From assembly GCA_004298015.1 (NCBI GenBank), contig SCSE01000003.1:1-57219 (forward strand): a DNA stretch of 57,219 nucleotides, in the 5' to 3' direction. The position numbers and the translations under genes are program-made. The stretch comes from Rhodanobacter sp. Its GTDB lineage: Bacteria > Pseudomonadota > Gammaproteobacteria > Xanthomonadales > Rhodanobacteraceae. Below the pieces are notes generated by a model. It did no database searches. It was not told the origin of the DNA and saw only the letters and a list, made by a program, of their open reading frames with translations. Shown here piece after piece: positions 15,858 through 24,874 of the stretch (position 1 is its first letter; every line of letters starts with the position of its first letter).

Positions 15858-16731
15858 TTCGCACCGCCTTGCCCAACAGTCCGGTGGGTTTGACCAGCAG
15901 CACCAGTATCAACAACGCATAGGGGAACATTTCAGCCCACGACGTCAGAAACGTTTGCATCAACATAAGCGCTTCTCCGTAAAGCAGGCCGCCCAGCACT
16001 GTGCCCAGTGGATTGCCAAGCGAGCCGATGACGATAATCGTGAATGAGGTCACGGTGATCCCCATTCCCAACGACGGGGCAATGGCCCCGATCATGAACG
16101 GGCTGAAAATGCCGGCCAGTGCCGCTGTGGCGATACCGATACCGAAAGCCACCGCCGAGACGCGGTGCACCGAAATCCCGGTGACCACGGCCTCCGAGCG
16201 CTCGGTCATGATCGCGCGGGTCGCCCGCCCGATCCGCGTATGGTAGAGATACAGGTAGATCAGCGTAATTCCGGCCATCCCTACGGCTGCGCTTACGACC
16301 CACGACGCCGGGTAGACCTGGCCGGCAATCGTGACTGGCGATCCGCCAAATACCGAGGCCGGAATGGAACGCTGGTCATTGCCGAAAGCGAATACCGCCA
16401 ACGCCTCAATTACCTGCGACAAACCGAAGAACAGGATGAAGGACAGCATTTCGGGATCGCCGGACTTCTGCAGTCTTGGAACCAGCAGATAGTACAGCGG
16501 CAGGCTGAGTCCAAAGAACACCACCAGTTCGATCGGAATGGCCCAGAGCGGGTTCCAACCGAACAGATGGAAGACGTAGAACGCGCCGTAGGCACCGAGG
16601 ATGAGAAAATCGCCATGCGCAAGATTGATAATACGCATGACACCGAAAATGAGGTTGAGGCCGACCCCGACCAGGGCAAAATAGAGCCCGTAAAAAATGC
16701 CGGCCAGGACGGCGTATTCGAGCAAACTCAT
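15850..16731 (-). CDS. livH: Branched-chain amino acid-type ABC permease (LivH-like)
   Basis: Inner-membrane permease of 293 aa, with the LivH opening GLNLIFGVMRIINLAHGDFL near residues 24-43 and the cytoplasmic ATPase-contact loop TRIGRATRAIMTERSEAVVT near 165-184. About eight membrane segments are seen. It begins only 3 bp after the stop codon of the binding-protein gene and overlaps livM, so all five genes form one operon. Confidence 0.9.
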   Translation of the reverse strand: MSLLEYAVLAGIFYGLYFALVGVGLNLIFGVMRIINLAHGDFLILGAYGAFYVFHLFGWNPLWAIPIELVVFFGLSLPLYYLLVPRLQKSGDPEMLSFILFFGLSQVIEALAVFAFGNDQRSIPASVFGGSPVTIAGQVYPASWVVSAAVGMAGITLIYLYLYHTRIGRATRAIMTERSEAVVTGISVHRVSAVAFGIGIATAALAGIFSPFMIGAIAPSLGMGITVTSFTIIVIGSLGNPLGTVLGGLLYGEALMLMQTFLTSWAEMFPYALLILVLLVKPTGLLGKAVRSA

Positions 16732-16734
16732 GAA

Positions 16735-17976
16735 TTACTTGCCTGGGGTCGGGTAGACGTACTTGGCAACCGCGCTCTTCAACGGAAATACCGGCAGCAA
16801 TTGCAGACCATGGGGCGTCGGCAGAACCTGACCTACCGGCAGGGACTCGCCGGTTTGTGCCCCCTCGTGGTTGACCTGGAACAGGCCATCCAGAGTGAAG
16901 ATCTTGCCGGAGAACGTGTCGACGGCGTTGCGCATCGCTTCCTGGGTAAAGGTCGCCGATGTTGCCAGGGTTTTCTGCACGATCAGCCCGGTGTTGTAGC
17001 CGGCGACGGTGGAAAGATCCACGTTTTTACCGCCCGATTTGGCATACGCTGCTTCGAATGCATCCAGGGTGGGCCCGTAGTTCACTTCCTTGTTGTAGCG
17101 AATCAGCGGCGGCGCAACGTATGAGAAGACGTGGCGAATCGCCTGGTCGCCGACAGCCTTGCGTACCACTTCATAGTGCAGCGCCGGGTTGGGAACGAAC
17201 ACCATCGGGAAATACAGGCCTGAGCTCTCATAGTTCTGCAGGAATGCAATGTCGTTGTTGCTGTAGCCGAATTCCGCGACGACTTCGGGCTTGCTTGCAG
17301 CGATGCGGTGCAGGATGGTGGAGTAGCTGGATGTGCTGTTCGGCACTGACTCGTAGAACACCACGTTGGCACCGAGCGCCTTCAGGGAAGTCTTCAAGGT
17401 CTCCGCCTGCGAACCTGACCAGTCGTTGGCGGCATACAGGATGGCGATCCGCTTGGAGCCGACCGTATGCAAGAAATTGGCAAGCACCTTGGGCCATTGG
17501 GAAGAAGTCGGCAGGCCGGTCAACACGATGTAGCGGTTCTTGTCCTCGGGCTTGAAGAATTTGCCCGAGGTGCCGGTTTCATCGAACAGTACGATATGGT
17601 GTTCGAGGGCCAGCGGGATCGCTACCGAAGTGAGTACGGAACCGTAGTCCGCAACCAGGATGTTGACCTGGTCCTGCGTGATCAATCGGTTGTAAAGACT
17701 CGCGGCGAGCGTGGTGGAACTCTGATCGTTGTACGCGACCAACTGCACCGGAATGCGCTTGCCATAGGCTTTGACAAACAGGCCTCCCTCAGCGTTGATC
17801 TGCTTGGCCCAGAACTTCAGCCCGTCGTATTGACGCGTTGAAGCCTGTGCGAAATTGCCGGACCCGGCATACAGGGTGCCGATCTTTATGGTGCTGGGGG
17901 AGGACGCCCATGCACCCAGTGAAAAAGCCAAGGCCGCTGTTCCCAGCGTCATTCGTGCAAGAGTTTTGCGCAACAT
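16735..17976 (-). CDS. ABC transporter substrate-binding protein (Peripla_BP_6 / LivJ-like), paralogue 1
   Basis: Periplasmic binding protein of 413 aa. ATG 17976 follows a GGAGACAC site and gives a signal peptide ending in LGAWA; the frame is open to 18330 but the extra residues look non-coding. The mature protein has the type I fold pattern: IKIGTLYAGSGNFA at the start, GLKFWAKQINAEGG, then VLILVADYGSVLTSVAI-like and YAANDWSGSQAETL segments. It lies directly upstream of livH. It is clearly paralogous to the binding protein at 18559-19815, including the shared VKAYGKRIPV and FGY-NNDIAFLQ segments. The ligand is unknown. Confidence 0.88.
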   Translation of the reverse strand: MLRKTLARMTLGTAALAFSLGAWASSPSTIKIGTLYAGSGNFAQASTRQYDGLKFWAKQINAEGGLFVKAYGKRIPVQLVAYNDQSSTTLAASLYNRLITQDQVNILVADYGSVLTSVAIPLALEHHIVLFDETGTSGKFFKPEDKNRYIVLTGLPTSSQWPKVLANFLHTVGSKRIAILYAANDWSGSQAETLKTSLKALGANVVFYESVPNSTSSYSTILHRIAASKPEVVAEFGYSNNDIAFLQNYESSGLYFPMVFVPNPALHYEVVRKAVGDQAIRHVFSYVAPPLIRYNKEVNYGPTLDAFEAAYAKSGGKNVDLSTVAGYNTGLIVQKTLATSATFTQEAMRNAVDTFSGKIFTLDGLFQVNHEGAQTGESLPVGQVLPTPHGLQLLPVFPLKSAVAKYVYPTPGK

Positions 17977-18253
17977 GATGGCGTGTCTCCTTAAGTTGGG
18001 TATCGGCTTGAAAGCACGATGCTGTGTCATGCAAATGGATGAAAATCCATGCGTGGAGTGACGCTCGGCGAAAAGTGCGTCAAGTCGAGGTAGGGCTTGT
18101 GTGCGAATACGCGTTGCATGAATTCCGATGAAACAGGAACCGAGTGATGTCGAGCCTGATGTAGCCACTTGGGCGACCAGTCCACAGGCGCACGGTCCGT
18201 CCTCCGACCCCTCGAGTACAGGTAGTCTCACGGACATCGTGTCCTGACGTCTA

Positions 18254-18271
18254 TGTAGACCATGGTCGCAC
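18254..18271. promoter_or_regulatory. Dyad motif shared by both binding-protein upstream regions, site 1
   Basis: tgtagaccatggtcgcac contains the perfect palindrome GACCATGGTC. The same motif with two changes (tgtagaccttggtcacac) occurs at 20270-20287, upstream of the paralogous binding-protein gene. The similarity extends left into gacgtcta/ggcgtcaa. It sits about 280 bp before the ATG at 17976. A shared operator is inferred. Confidence 0.4.
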
Positions 18272-18464
18272 TTCGCTACCGTGGCGACCCGGGAAACCGG
18301 AGTGCCGCACTCTCGCTGGCCGATGCGCACAGCGCGATCGGCGGCAGCGATCGCCGATCGGAATTCATGCGCAGGAGTGCTGCGCGGAGCTTCGGACTTG
18401 CGGGCCAGCAGGGGCGTGCCGATTCGCCATCGTTGCCGTCAGGTTCATCACCATCGTGTAGTGA

Positions 18465-18492
18465 ATGCTCGCCGCCTGGTGGCGGCGAGCAT
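18465..18492 (-). terminator. Hairpin terminator after binding-protein paralogue 2
   Basis: atgctcgccgcc and ggcggcgagcat form a perfect 12-bp stem with a 4-nt loop, about 70 bp beyond the stop codon of the gene at 18559-19815. It probably separates that gene from the liv operon. Confidence 0.65.
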
Positions 18493-18558
18493 GGGTGGCG
18501 GAGTCGAATTACCCCAGGGTACCGACGTTGTTCGGCGCAACACGACTGAAATCGGGTA

Positions 18559-19815
18559 CTACAAACCCTTTGGTGCGGGATAGCGTGCCTTGGCAGTGCT
18601 CACCGCCGAGGGAAAAACAATCTGCATGCCGAGCTTTCCATGCATCGGCTGGATCTGCCCCACAGGTAGAGTTTCCCCGATCTGTGCTCCATCGGCGTTG
18701 ACTCTGAACATGCCGTCGATGGTACGGAGTTTTCCGGAAAATCCCGCGATGGCCCGACGCATTGCGAGAGGATCCAGGCTGGTCGATGTTTCCAGGGTTT
18801 TCTGCATGATCAGCCCGGCGTTGTATCCCGCAATCGTCAGAAAATTGACTTCGCGGTGATTCTGCTGCTGGTACTCCTTCAGGAATTCGCCGGCGGTTGG
18901 GCCGTAGTTGATGTTTTTGTGTACCAGAAGCGGGGGCGTAGGGTAGGTGTATGTCCACGCGAGTCCCTCTGGCCCCACGTTTTTCTCCATCAGCTTCAGG
19001 AGCTGACCCGGAAAGACGGTAAAGACCATGGGGAAATGCATGCCGCTTGCCATGATGCCCTGAAGGAAAGCGATGTCATTGTTGGGATAACCGAACTCAA
19101 AGACGGAATCCGCTTTGCTCGCCATGATTTGGTGGATCAAAACCGTGTAGTTTGACGTGCCGGACGGCACACCCTGGTCGAAAACCGGATGGATGCCTGC
19201 GGCCGCAAGCTTCGTGCGCAGAGTCTTTGCCTGGGATCCGTCGAAATCGTTGGTGCTGTAAAGGATCGCGACGCGCCGCATGTGCTGTGCAACCACGAAA
19301 TTCGCAAGTGTCGTCGGCCAGACCCCGGAGGTCGGGAGACTGGTAAGCACGACGTAGGGATTGTCAGGCGTAAAGAAACCTGCAGAAGTACCCGTCACAT
19401 CGAAGAGCAGTGTCTTGTGTTCGCGGGCGAGCGGTACCGCAACCGAGGTCAGGACAGAGCCGAAGTCCGAGGCGAGAAGATGCACGTGGTCGCGGGTGAT
19501 GAGCTGGCTATAGAGCGTCCCCGCCAGGCTTGTTTTACTCTGGTCGTCGTAGGCGACGAGCTTCACCGGAATGCGTTTGCCATAGGCCTTGACGAAGACG
19601 CCGCCTTTTGCGTTCACCTGATGGACCCAGAATTGAAGTCCGTGGAATTGGGGTGTCGATGAGCTCGCGAACGGGCCGGAACTCGCATACAGGGCGCCGA
19701 TACGGATCTCATGGGGAGCGGCGGGGGCTGCCAGGGCACAGGCCGGAACAAGAGCCAGCAGTAAAATGCACAAAAACCGTTTGATTTGCACGTTGGTTTC
19801 CCGTTGAAAGTTCAT
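18559..19815 (-). CDS. ABC transporter substrate-binding protein (Peripla_BP_6), paralogue 2
   Basis: Periplasmic binding protein of 418 aa with a signal peptide ending ALVPACALA, followed by EIRIGALYASSGPFASSSTP. It aligns along its length with the binding protein at 16735-17976, with the same order of motifs (VKAYGKRIPVKLVAYDDQS, SVLTSVAVPLA, FGYPNNDIAFLQG, VGQIQPMHG). ATG 19815 is used; an in-frame GTG at 19791 would give a more compact signal peptide. It carries no permease or ATPase of its own and probably feeds the adjacent livHMGF complex with a second ligand or under different conditions. Confidence 0.85.
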   Translation of the reverse strand: MNFQRETNVQIKRFLCILLLALVPACALAAPAAPHEIRIGALYASSGPFASSSTPQFHGLQFWVHQVNAKGGVFVKAYGKRIPVKLVAYDDQSKTSLAGTLYSQLITRDHVHLLASDFGSVLTSVAVPLAREHKTLLFDVTGTSAGFFTPDNPYVVLTSLPTSGVWPTTLANFVVAQHMRRVAILYSTNDFDGSQAKTLRTKLAAAGIHPVFDQGVPSGTSNYTVLIHQIMASKADSVFEFGYPNNDIAFLQGIMASGMHFPMVFTVFPGQLLKLMEKNVGPEGLAWTYTYPTPPLLVHKNINYGPTAGEFLKEYQQQNHREVNFLTIAGYNAGLIMQKTLETSTSLDPLAMRRAIAGFSGKLRTIDGMFRVNADGAQIGETLPVGQIQPMHGKLGMQIVFPSAVSTAKARYPAPKGL

Positions 19816-20372
19816 TTCAGATAAACGAGGTAGCCCGGCATTTGCAACATCGTATGGCGGATGTTCTCAAAGGCGGTGCCAGACACCCCGGGTTCGACAC
19901 CACCTCAGGAAGCCGAAAGCCATACGGAACCCGACATGGTCAGGCCTGCATGTGCCGGCTGAGCCTCACCATCGCATTACCCGCGACGGAGGCCCGAAAG
20001 ATCCGTTGTCCGGAAAAGTCGTGCGACACCTGGCAAACCTTTTTATCCTTCGGAAGATCCAAAAAAGCTGATCGCTGATAATGACTTCCAATGATGATGC
20101 GGGAAAGTCGCTGTACGGCTGGCAGGGTGATACGCATGAACTCGACCATCCATGAAACACACACCGGTAATGACCGCCCGAGATCGCCAAGTTTGGCGAC
20201 AAGCACGCTGCCAGGCACGTAAGTAAATGACGTTGCCGCAGTGTCAGGTAGATGGCGTCCAGGCGTCAATGTAGACCTTGGTCACACCCTGCAACAGCCG
20301 TGGACGTGGCGTGGTGGGTGAGGGCGCCAGGCGCCAAGGGTTCGGGGTCGCCATGCGGCGGATGTGGGCCGA
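19816..20372. other. Upstream region of binding-protein paralogue 2
   Basis: This 557-bp region contains the shared GACC-NN-GGTC dyad at 20270-20287 and an AT-richer stretch at 20040-20110. A minus-strand frame at 19940-20269 resembles nothing I know and has no ribosome-binding site. No repeat or RNA gene is recognised. Confidence 0.4.
20270..20287. promoter_or_regulatory. Dyad motif shared by both binding-protein upstream regions, site 2
   Basis: tgtagaccttggtcacac has the core GACC-TT-GGTC and near-symmetric flanks (TGTAGACC and the complement of GTGTGACC). It matches site 1 at 18254-18271. It lies about 455 bp before the gene start at 19815 and about 85 bp beyond the nth stop. Confidence 0.4.
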
Positions 20373-21011
20373 TCAGCTATCGACGGTCTTGTCCTTGTAG
20401 CGGCACAGGTCGCGGATCACGCAATGCGGGCAATCCGGCTTGCGTGCCTTGCACACGTAGCGACCATGCAGGATCAGCCAGTGGTGCGCGTCCTGCTTGA
20501 ATTCGGCCGGTATCACCTTGACCAGCTTGTCCTCGACCGTGCGCACGTCCTTGCCCGGTGCCAGTCCGGTGCGATTGGAAACGCGGAAAATATGCGTGTC
20601 GACCGCGATCGTCGGTTCGCCAAAGGCGGTGTTGAGTACCACGTTGGCGGTCTTGCGACCGACGCCGGGCAGGGCTTCCAGCGCCGTGCGCTCGCGCGGG
20701 ACTTCCCCGGCGTGGTGATCGAGCAGTCGCTGGCACAGGCCGATCACGTTTTTCGCCTTGGCGTTGAACAGGCCGATCGTGCTGATGTAGCGCTTCAACC
20801 CCTCCTCACCGAGATCCAGCATGGCCTGCGGGGTATTGGCGACGGGATACAGCTTTTTCGTCGCCTTGTTGACGCCCACGTCGGTGGCCTGTGCCGACAA
20901 CACCACCGCGACCAGCAGTTCGAACGGACTGGTGTAGTGGAGTTCGGTGGTCGGATGTGGATCGAGTTCGCGCAGCCGGCTGAACAGCTCGATCACCTCG
21001 CTGCGCTTCAC
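20373..21011 (-). CDS. nth: Endonuclease III (base-excision DNA glycosylase/AP lyase)
   Basis: Removes oxidised pyrimidines from DNA and nicks the resulting abasic site. It is 212 aa, the usual length. The helix-hairpin-helix [12 protein letters not shown] includes the catalytic Lys; the catalytic Asp follows in [15 protein letters not shown]. The C-terminal 4Fe-4S loop is complete, with Cys spaced as C-x6-C-x2-C-x5-C ([17 protein letters not shown]). Its start codon overlaps the stop of rnfB (ATGA), so the two are coupled. Confidence 0.95.
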   Translation of the reverse strand: MKRSEVIELFSRLRELDPHPTTELHYTSPFELLVAVVLSAQATDVGVNKATKKLYPVANTPQAMLDLGEEGLKRYISTIGLFNAKAKNVIGLCQRLLDHHAGEVPRERTALEALPGVGRKTANVVLNTAFGEPTIAVDTHIFRVSNRTGLAPGKDVRTVEDKLVKVIPAEFKQDAHHWLILHGRYVCKARKPDCPHCVIRDLCRYKDKTVDS

Positions 21012-21643
21012 GGCTTCGGCTCCTGCTGCCGGGCCTTGGCCCGGGCGAGCGCTTCCTGGACCGGATTGCGTCGGGTCGCACCGTCGACGGCGGCCTTGCG
21101 AGCGGCCAGTTCAGCATCGTGTTCCGCCCGCAGCCGCTGCAGCCGCGCCTCGCGTCGTTGAAAATGCTTGCGGGCGGCGTCGGCGTGTGGCGGGTCGAGC
21201 TGTCCGGCCGGCATCGGCTCCAGCACGATGCAGTCGACCGGGCACGCCGGCACGCACAGCTCGCAGCCGGTACAGTCATCGGCGATCACCGTGTGCATCA
21301 ATTTCGCGGCGCCGACGATCGCGTCCACCGGACAGGCCTGGATGCACTTGGTACAACCGATGCAGTCCGCCTCGACGATGCGTGCCAGCATGCGCGGCTT
21401 TTCGATGCCGTGTTCCGGATTCAATGGCAGCACTGGCCGTCGCAACAGCGCGGCCAGTTGTTCGATGCCAGCGGCGCCGCCGGGCGGGCACTGATTGATC
21501 TCGGCCTCGCCACGGGCGATGGCTTCGGCATAGGGCCGGCAGCCATGGTAGCCACACTGCTCGCATTGCGTCTGCGGCAGCAGCGCGTCGATGCGGTCGG
21601 CGAGCACGCTGGCGGAAGCATTCTGGGTGGGTGATGGCGTCAT
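21008..21643 (-). CDS. rnfB: RnfB-like iron-sulfur protein lacking the membrane anchor
   Basis: Ferredoxin-type electron carrier of 211 aa. Near the N-terminus a four-Cys 4Fe-4S motif, CEQCGYHGC...CPPGG, matches the RnfB/RsxB cluster. Two further 4Fe-4S sites follow ([12 protein letters not shown] and [12 protein letters not shown], about 108-150), and then a long basic Arg/Ala-rich helix. The usual N-terminal transmembrane helix of RnfB is missing, and no rnfA, C, D, G or E gene is nearby, so it is probably a soluble relative. ATG 21643 is chosen; the frame before it (to 21682) is short and has no function. Overlap with nth suggests it could feed electrons to, or share control with, that Fe-S enzyme. 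Confidence 0.82.
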   Translation of the reverse strand: MTPSPTQNASASVLADRIDALLPQTQCEQCGYHGCRPYAEAIARGEAEINQCPPGGAAGIEQLAALLRRPVLPLNPEHGIEKPRMLARIVEADCIGCTKCIQACPVDAIVGAAKLMHTVIADDCTGCELCVPACPVDCIVLEPMPAGQLDPPHADAARKHFQRREARLQRLRAEHDAELAARKAAVDGATRRNPVQEALARAKARQQEPKP

Positions 21644-21801
21644 TTCGCGTCCATTGTCGCGCAAACCATCCAACAGCCGCACGTGAAGCAGGGCCGGCCA
21701 CTGTCAAATTTCATGGGAGACCGGGCGACGCGTTGACAAGTCCTTGCAGCGCTAGCATCGTCGGCATCGATCGGCTCAGTTCACCTCTCAAGGAACCATG
21801 C

Positions 21802-22419
21802 ATGCACTCCATCGACTACTCCCCGGCCATGTCAGGCAAGGAATCGGAAGCTGAAACCGTGACGCCCGAGAAGCGGCCACCGCAAATCGAGGAACGCCTG
21901 TTCAAGGCCCGCACGCTGCTGATCTACGGCGGCATCGACCAGAAACTGGCGGAACGCGTGACCGCGCGCTTGCTGGCGTTGCAGTACGAGAGCGACGACC
22001 CGATCACCATCTTCATCAACAGTCAGGGTGGGCACGTCGAGTCCGGCGATACCATCTACGACATGATCAAGTTCGTGAAGCCGGATGTCCGCATCGTCGG
22101 GACCGGTTGGGTGGCCAGCGCCGGTGCGCTGATCTACGCCGCCGCCCGGCGTGAAAACCGCTTCAGCCTGCCGAATACCCGTTTTCTGCTGCATCAACCC
22201 TCGGGCGGTGCCGGCGGTTCGGCCAGCGAGATCGAGATTCACGCACGCGAAATCATTCGCATGCGAAAGCGTCTGAATGAACTGTTTGCCCGCGAGACCG
22301 GCCAGTCCGTGGAGCGCGTCACCACCGATACCGAGCGCGACTACTGGATGTCGGCGGAAGACGCCGCGACGTATGGCCTGGTCGGCAAAATCATCGCCAG
22401 TGCCGCCGAGCTGGTCTGA
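21802..22419 (+). CDS. ClpP-like serine protease
   Basis: Protein of 205 aa with a ClpP/crotonase fold. The catalytic triad is visible as Ser in [10 protein letters not shown] (about residue 106), His in FLLHQPSGG (about 131) and Asp in VTTDTERD (about 176). [20 protein letters not shown] near 70-89 is the substrate-groove segment. ATG 21802 follows AAGGAACC. It differs from canonical ClpP, which is usually next to clpX and has a MASMG nucleophile elbow; here there is no clpX or tig, so it is a stand-alone second ClpP-type protein. It could form tetradecamers with ClpX/ClpA or act alone. Confidence 0.8.
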   Translation: MHSIDYSPAMSGKESEAETVTPEKRPPQIEERLFKARTLLIYGGIDQKLAERVTARLLALQYESDDPITIFINSQGGHVESGDTIYDMIKFVKPDVRIVGTGWVASAGALIYAAARRENRFSLPNTRFLLHQPSGGAGGSASEIEIHAREIIRMRKRLNELFARETGQSVERVTTDTERDYWMSAEDAATYGLVGKIIASAAELV

Positions 22420-22665
22420 GAGGCTGTGAAATTCGCCCGCCTACTCCGATCGCCGTCAGATGCCCGTGCCGGCGGCGCGCTGCGGGAAAATCCGGGTCAT
22501 TTGGTTCACCAAACTCCCCGAATTTCCCCACAACTCACCTTGTCACGCACCCCTGGCGACGCTCTCGCTACGGCATTCGATATTTTCACAAGCTCTGAGT
22601 CTGGCGAATGATGGACCAGGAGCCTGCCGGCTCGCCGCGGTAGGCTGTTGGCCGGACGAACCCGT

Positions 22666-24744
22666 TTATTTGACCGTGGCGCCGGGGCTCGCGCCCTGGT
22701 CGGCATCGAGCAGGAACAGCTCGCTGCCGCCGTCGCCGGCCGACAGGATCATGCCTTCGGACAGCCCGAAGCGCATCTTGCGCGGTGCCAGGTTGGCGAC
22801 GAAGACCACGTTGCGGCCGACCAGCTTCTCCGGTTCGCCGTAGGCGAACCGGATGCCGGAGAAGATCTGCCGCGTGCCCAGTGCGCCGGCGTCGAGTTCG
22901 AAGCGCAGCAGCTTGTCCGAGCCCTCGACGAACTCGCAGACGGTGACCTTGCCGATACGCAGGTCGAGCCTGGCGAAGTCGTCGATGCTGACGATATCGG
23001 GCGTCGTACTGGATAGCTTGGCGCTGTCGTTCATGGGTTTTTTCTTCGGGGTTGCGGGTGCCTCGGGTGTGACGCCGAGCGATTCCTTCGAGGCTTCGAC
23101 CATCGCCTCGATGCGTTTGGGGTCGATGCGCGCAAGCAGCGGCTCGAACGCGTTGACGGTGTGACCGTGCAGCTCGCGGCGGGCATCGTCGAAGTCGGCA
23201 ATCGGCGCGGCGAGAAATTGCTCGGCGGCCGCGACCGTGGTTGGCAGTACCGGCTTGAGCAGGCCGGACAGCAGGCGGAATACTGTCAATGACAGGCTGC
23301 AGACTTGCTGCAGCTCGTTGCGGCGAGTCTCGTCCTTGGCGATCAGCCATGGCGCCTTGGCGGCGATGTAGCCATTGACGCTGTCGGCGATGGCGACGAA
23401 GCGCCGGGTCACCTCGGCGAACTCGCCGCTTTCGTAGAGCTGGGGGACGCCGTCATAGTGCGATAGCGCGGCTTGCCACAACGCGTCCTCTTCGGCATCG
23501 AAGCGGTCGGCCAGTTTGCCATCGAAGAACTTGTGCACGAAGCCGGCGGTGCGGCTGGCGATGTTCACCCACTTGCCGATCAGATGCGAGTTGACGCGTT
23601 CCTCGAACGCCTTCAGGTCCAGGTCCAGGTCGACCGGTGCGTCGCTGAGCATGGTGGCGAAGTAGTAGCGCAGGAATTCCGGATGGATGCCCGTGTCCAG
23701 GTAGGTGCGTGCCTGGATGAAGGTGCCGCGTGATTTGGACATCTTGGCGCCGTTCACCGTCAGGTAGCCGTTGACATGCAGCGCGGTTGGCGTGCGGAAA
23801 CCCGCGCCGTGCAGCATCGCCGGCCAGAACAGGCCGTGGAAATTGATGATGTCCTTGCCGATGAAATGATGCATCTCGGCGCGGCTGTCGGCACCGAGGA
23901 AGTCGTCGAACTTCAGCCCGGTGCGATCGCACAAGGCCTTGAAGCTGGCCAGGTAGCCGACCGGTGCGTCCAGCCATACGTAGAAGAACTTGCCGGGTGC
24001 ATCGGGGATCGGAAAGCCGAAATAGGGCGCGTCGCGCGAGATGTCCCAGTCCCTCAGGCCGCCGTCCAGCCATTCGCGCAGCTTGGCCGCCACGCCGGCA
24101 TTGGCGACCGCCTTGCCGGCGGTGAATTTGCCACCGAACCAGTCGCGCAGCAGCGCCTCGAACTTGCCCAGCTCGAAGAAGTAATGCTCTGAATCGCGCA
24201 GCACCGGGGTGGCCCCGGACATCACCGAGGTGGGGTCGATGAGGTCGGTCGGCGCATAGGTGGCGCCGCAGTTTTCGCAGTTGTCGCCGTACTGGTCCGG
24301 CGTGCCGCAGTTGGGGCAGGCGCCCTTGATGTAGCGGTCCGGCAGAAACATCTGCTTCTCCGGATCGTACAACTGCTGGATGCTGCGCCTGGCAATCGAC
24401 CCGCCGTCGCGCAGGCGGGTATAGATCAGCGAGGCCAGCTCCCGATTTTCGTCCGAATGGGTGGTGTGATAGTGGTCGTAGCTGAAGTGGAAGTCGGCGA
24501 AGTCTGCCTCGTGGCCGGCGCGCATCTGCGCGATGAACGTCTCCGGCGAGACGCCGGCCTTTTCCGCGGCCAGCATGATCGGCGTGCCGTGGGCGTCGTC
24601 CGCGGCGACAAAATGCACCTCGTTGCCCATCATGCGCTGCGCGCGCACCCAGATGTCGGTCTGGATATAGCCCAGCATGTGACCCAGATGCAGCGGGCCA
24701 TTGGCATAGGGCAGGGCATGGGTGACAAGCAGGCGACGGCGCAT
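22666..24744 (-). CDS. metG: Methionyl-tRNA synthetase
   Basis: Charges tRNA-Met. It is 692 aa, the usual length for the long form. The HIGH motif is HLGHMLGY near residue 20, the zinc knuckle is CPNCGTPDQYGDNCENC near 145-161, and the KMSKS motif is AKMSKSRG. The C-terminal 105 residues (after IDDFARLDLRIGKV) are the tRNA-binding dimerisation domain. ATG 24744 starts the standard MRRRLLVTHALPYANG opening; the frame is open to 24798. It is divergent from mrp/apbC, a pairing seen in other gammaproteobacteria. Confidence 0.96.
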   Translation of the reverse strand: MRRRLLVTHALPYANGPLHLGHMLGYIQTDIWVRAQRMMGNEVHFVAADDAHGTPIMLAAEKAGVSPETFIAQMRAGHEADFADFHFSYDHYHTTHSDENRELASLIYTRLRDGGSIARRSIQQLYDPEKQMFLPDRYIKGACPNCGTPDQYGDNCENCGATYAPTDLIDPTSVMSGATPVLRDSEHYFFELGKFEALLRDWFGGKFTAGKAVANAGVAAKLREWLDGGLRDWDISRDAPYFGFPIPDAPGKFFYVWLDAPVGYLASFKALCDRTGLKFDDFLGADSRAEMHHFIGKDIINFHGLFWPAMLHGAGFRTPTALHVNGYLTVNGAKMSKSRGTFIQARTYLDTGIHPEFLRYYFATMLSDAPVDLDLDLKAFEERVNSHLIGKWVNIASRTAGFVHKFFDGKLADRFDAEEDALWQAALSHYDGVPQLYESGEFAEVTRRFVAIADSVNGYIAAKAPWLIAKDETRRNELQQVCSLSLTVFRLLSGLLKPVLPTTVAAAEQFLAAPIADFDDARRELHGHTVNAFEPLLARIDPKRIEAMVEASKESLGVTPEAPATPKKKPMNDSAKLSSTTPDIVSIDDFARLDLRIGKVTVCEFVEGSDKLLRFELDAGALGTRQIFSGIRFAYGEPEKLVGRNVVFVANLAPRKMRFGLSEGMILSAGDGGSELFLLDADQGASPGATVK

Positions 24745-24823
24745 GGCAGACAACATTCCGGAATGACTGCGCATTATGGCATGGCCGTCCATTCCCATGG
24801 CCGCGTCACGGCCGGCTGACAGT

Positions 24824-24857
24824 ACGGAAAAAGCGCGCCGAAGCGCGCCTTTTCCGT
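24824..24857. terminator. Hairpin between DUF2147 and metG
   Basis: acggaaaaagcgcgc pairs with gcgcgccttttccgt with one mismatch, placed 17 bp after the DUF2147 stop codon (minus strand) and upstream of metG. The T-rich strand fits termination of the DUF2147 gene. Confidence 0.65.
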
Positions 24858-24874
24858 CTCCGTGTCAGGCTGGC

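Larger units (their letters stand above)
17977..18558. other. Intergenic region between the two binding-protein genes
   Basis: This 582-bp region contains a strong hairpin terminating the upstream binding-protein gene (18465-18492), a GACC-AT-GGTC dyad shared with the other binding-protein gene (18254-18271), and the promoter of the liv operon. No gene is recognised in it. Confidence 0.5.

Noticed and set aside
19940..20269. Minus-strand 109-codon frame upstream of binding-protein paralogue 2
   Set aside because: No ribosome-binding site, no recognisable domain, and it lies across the probable promoter region.
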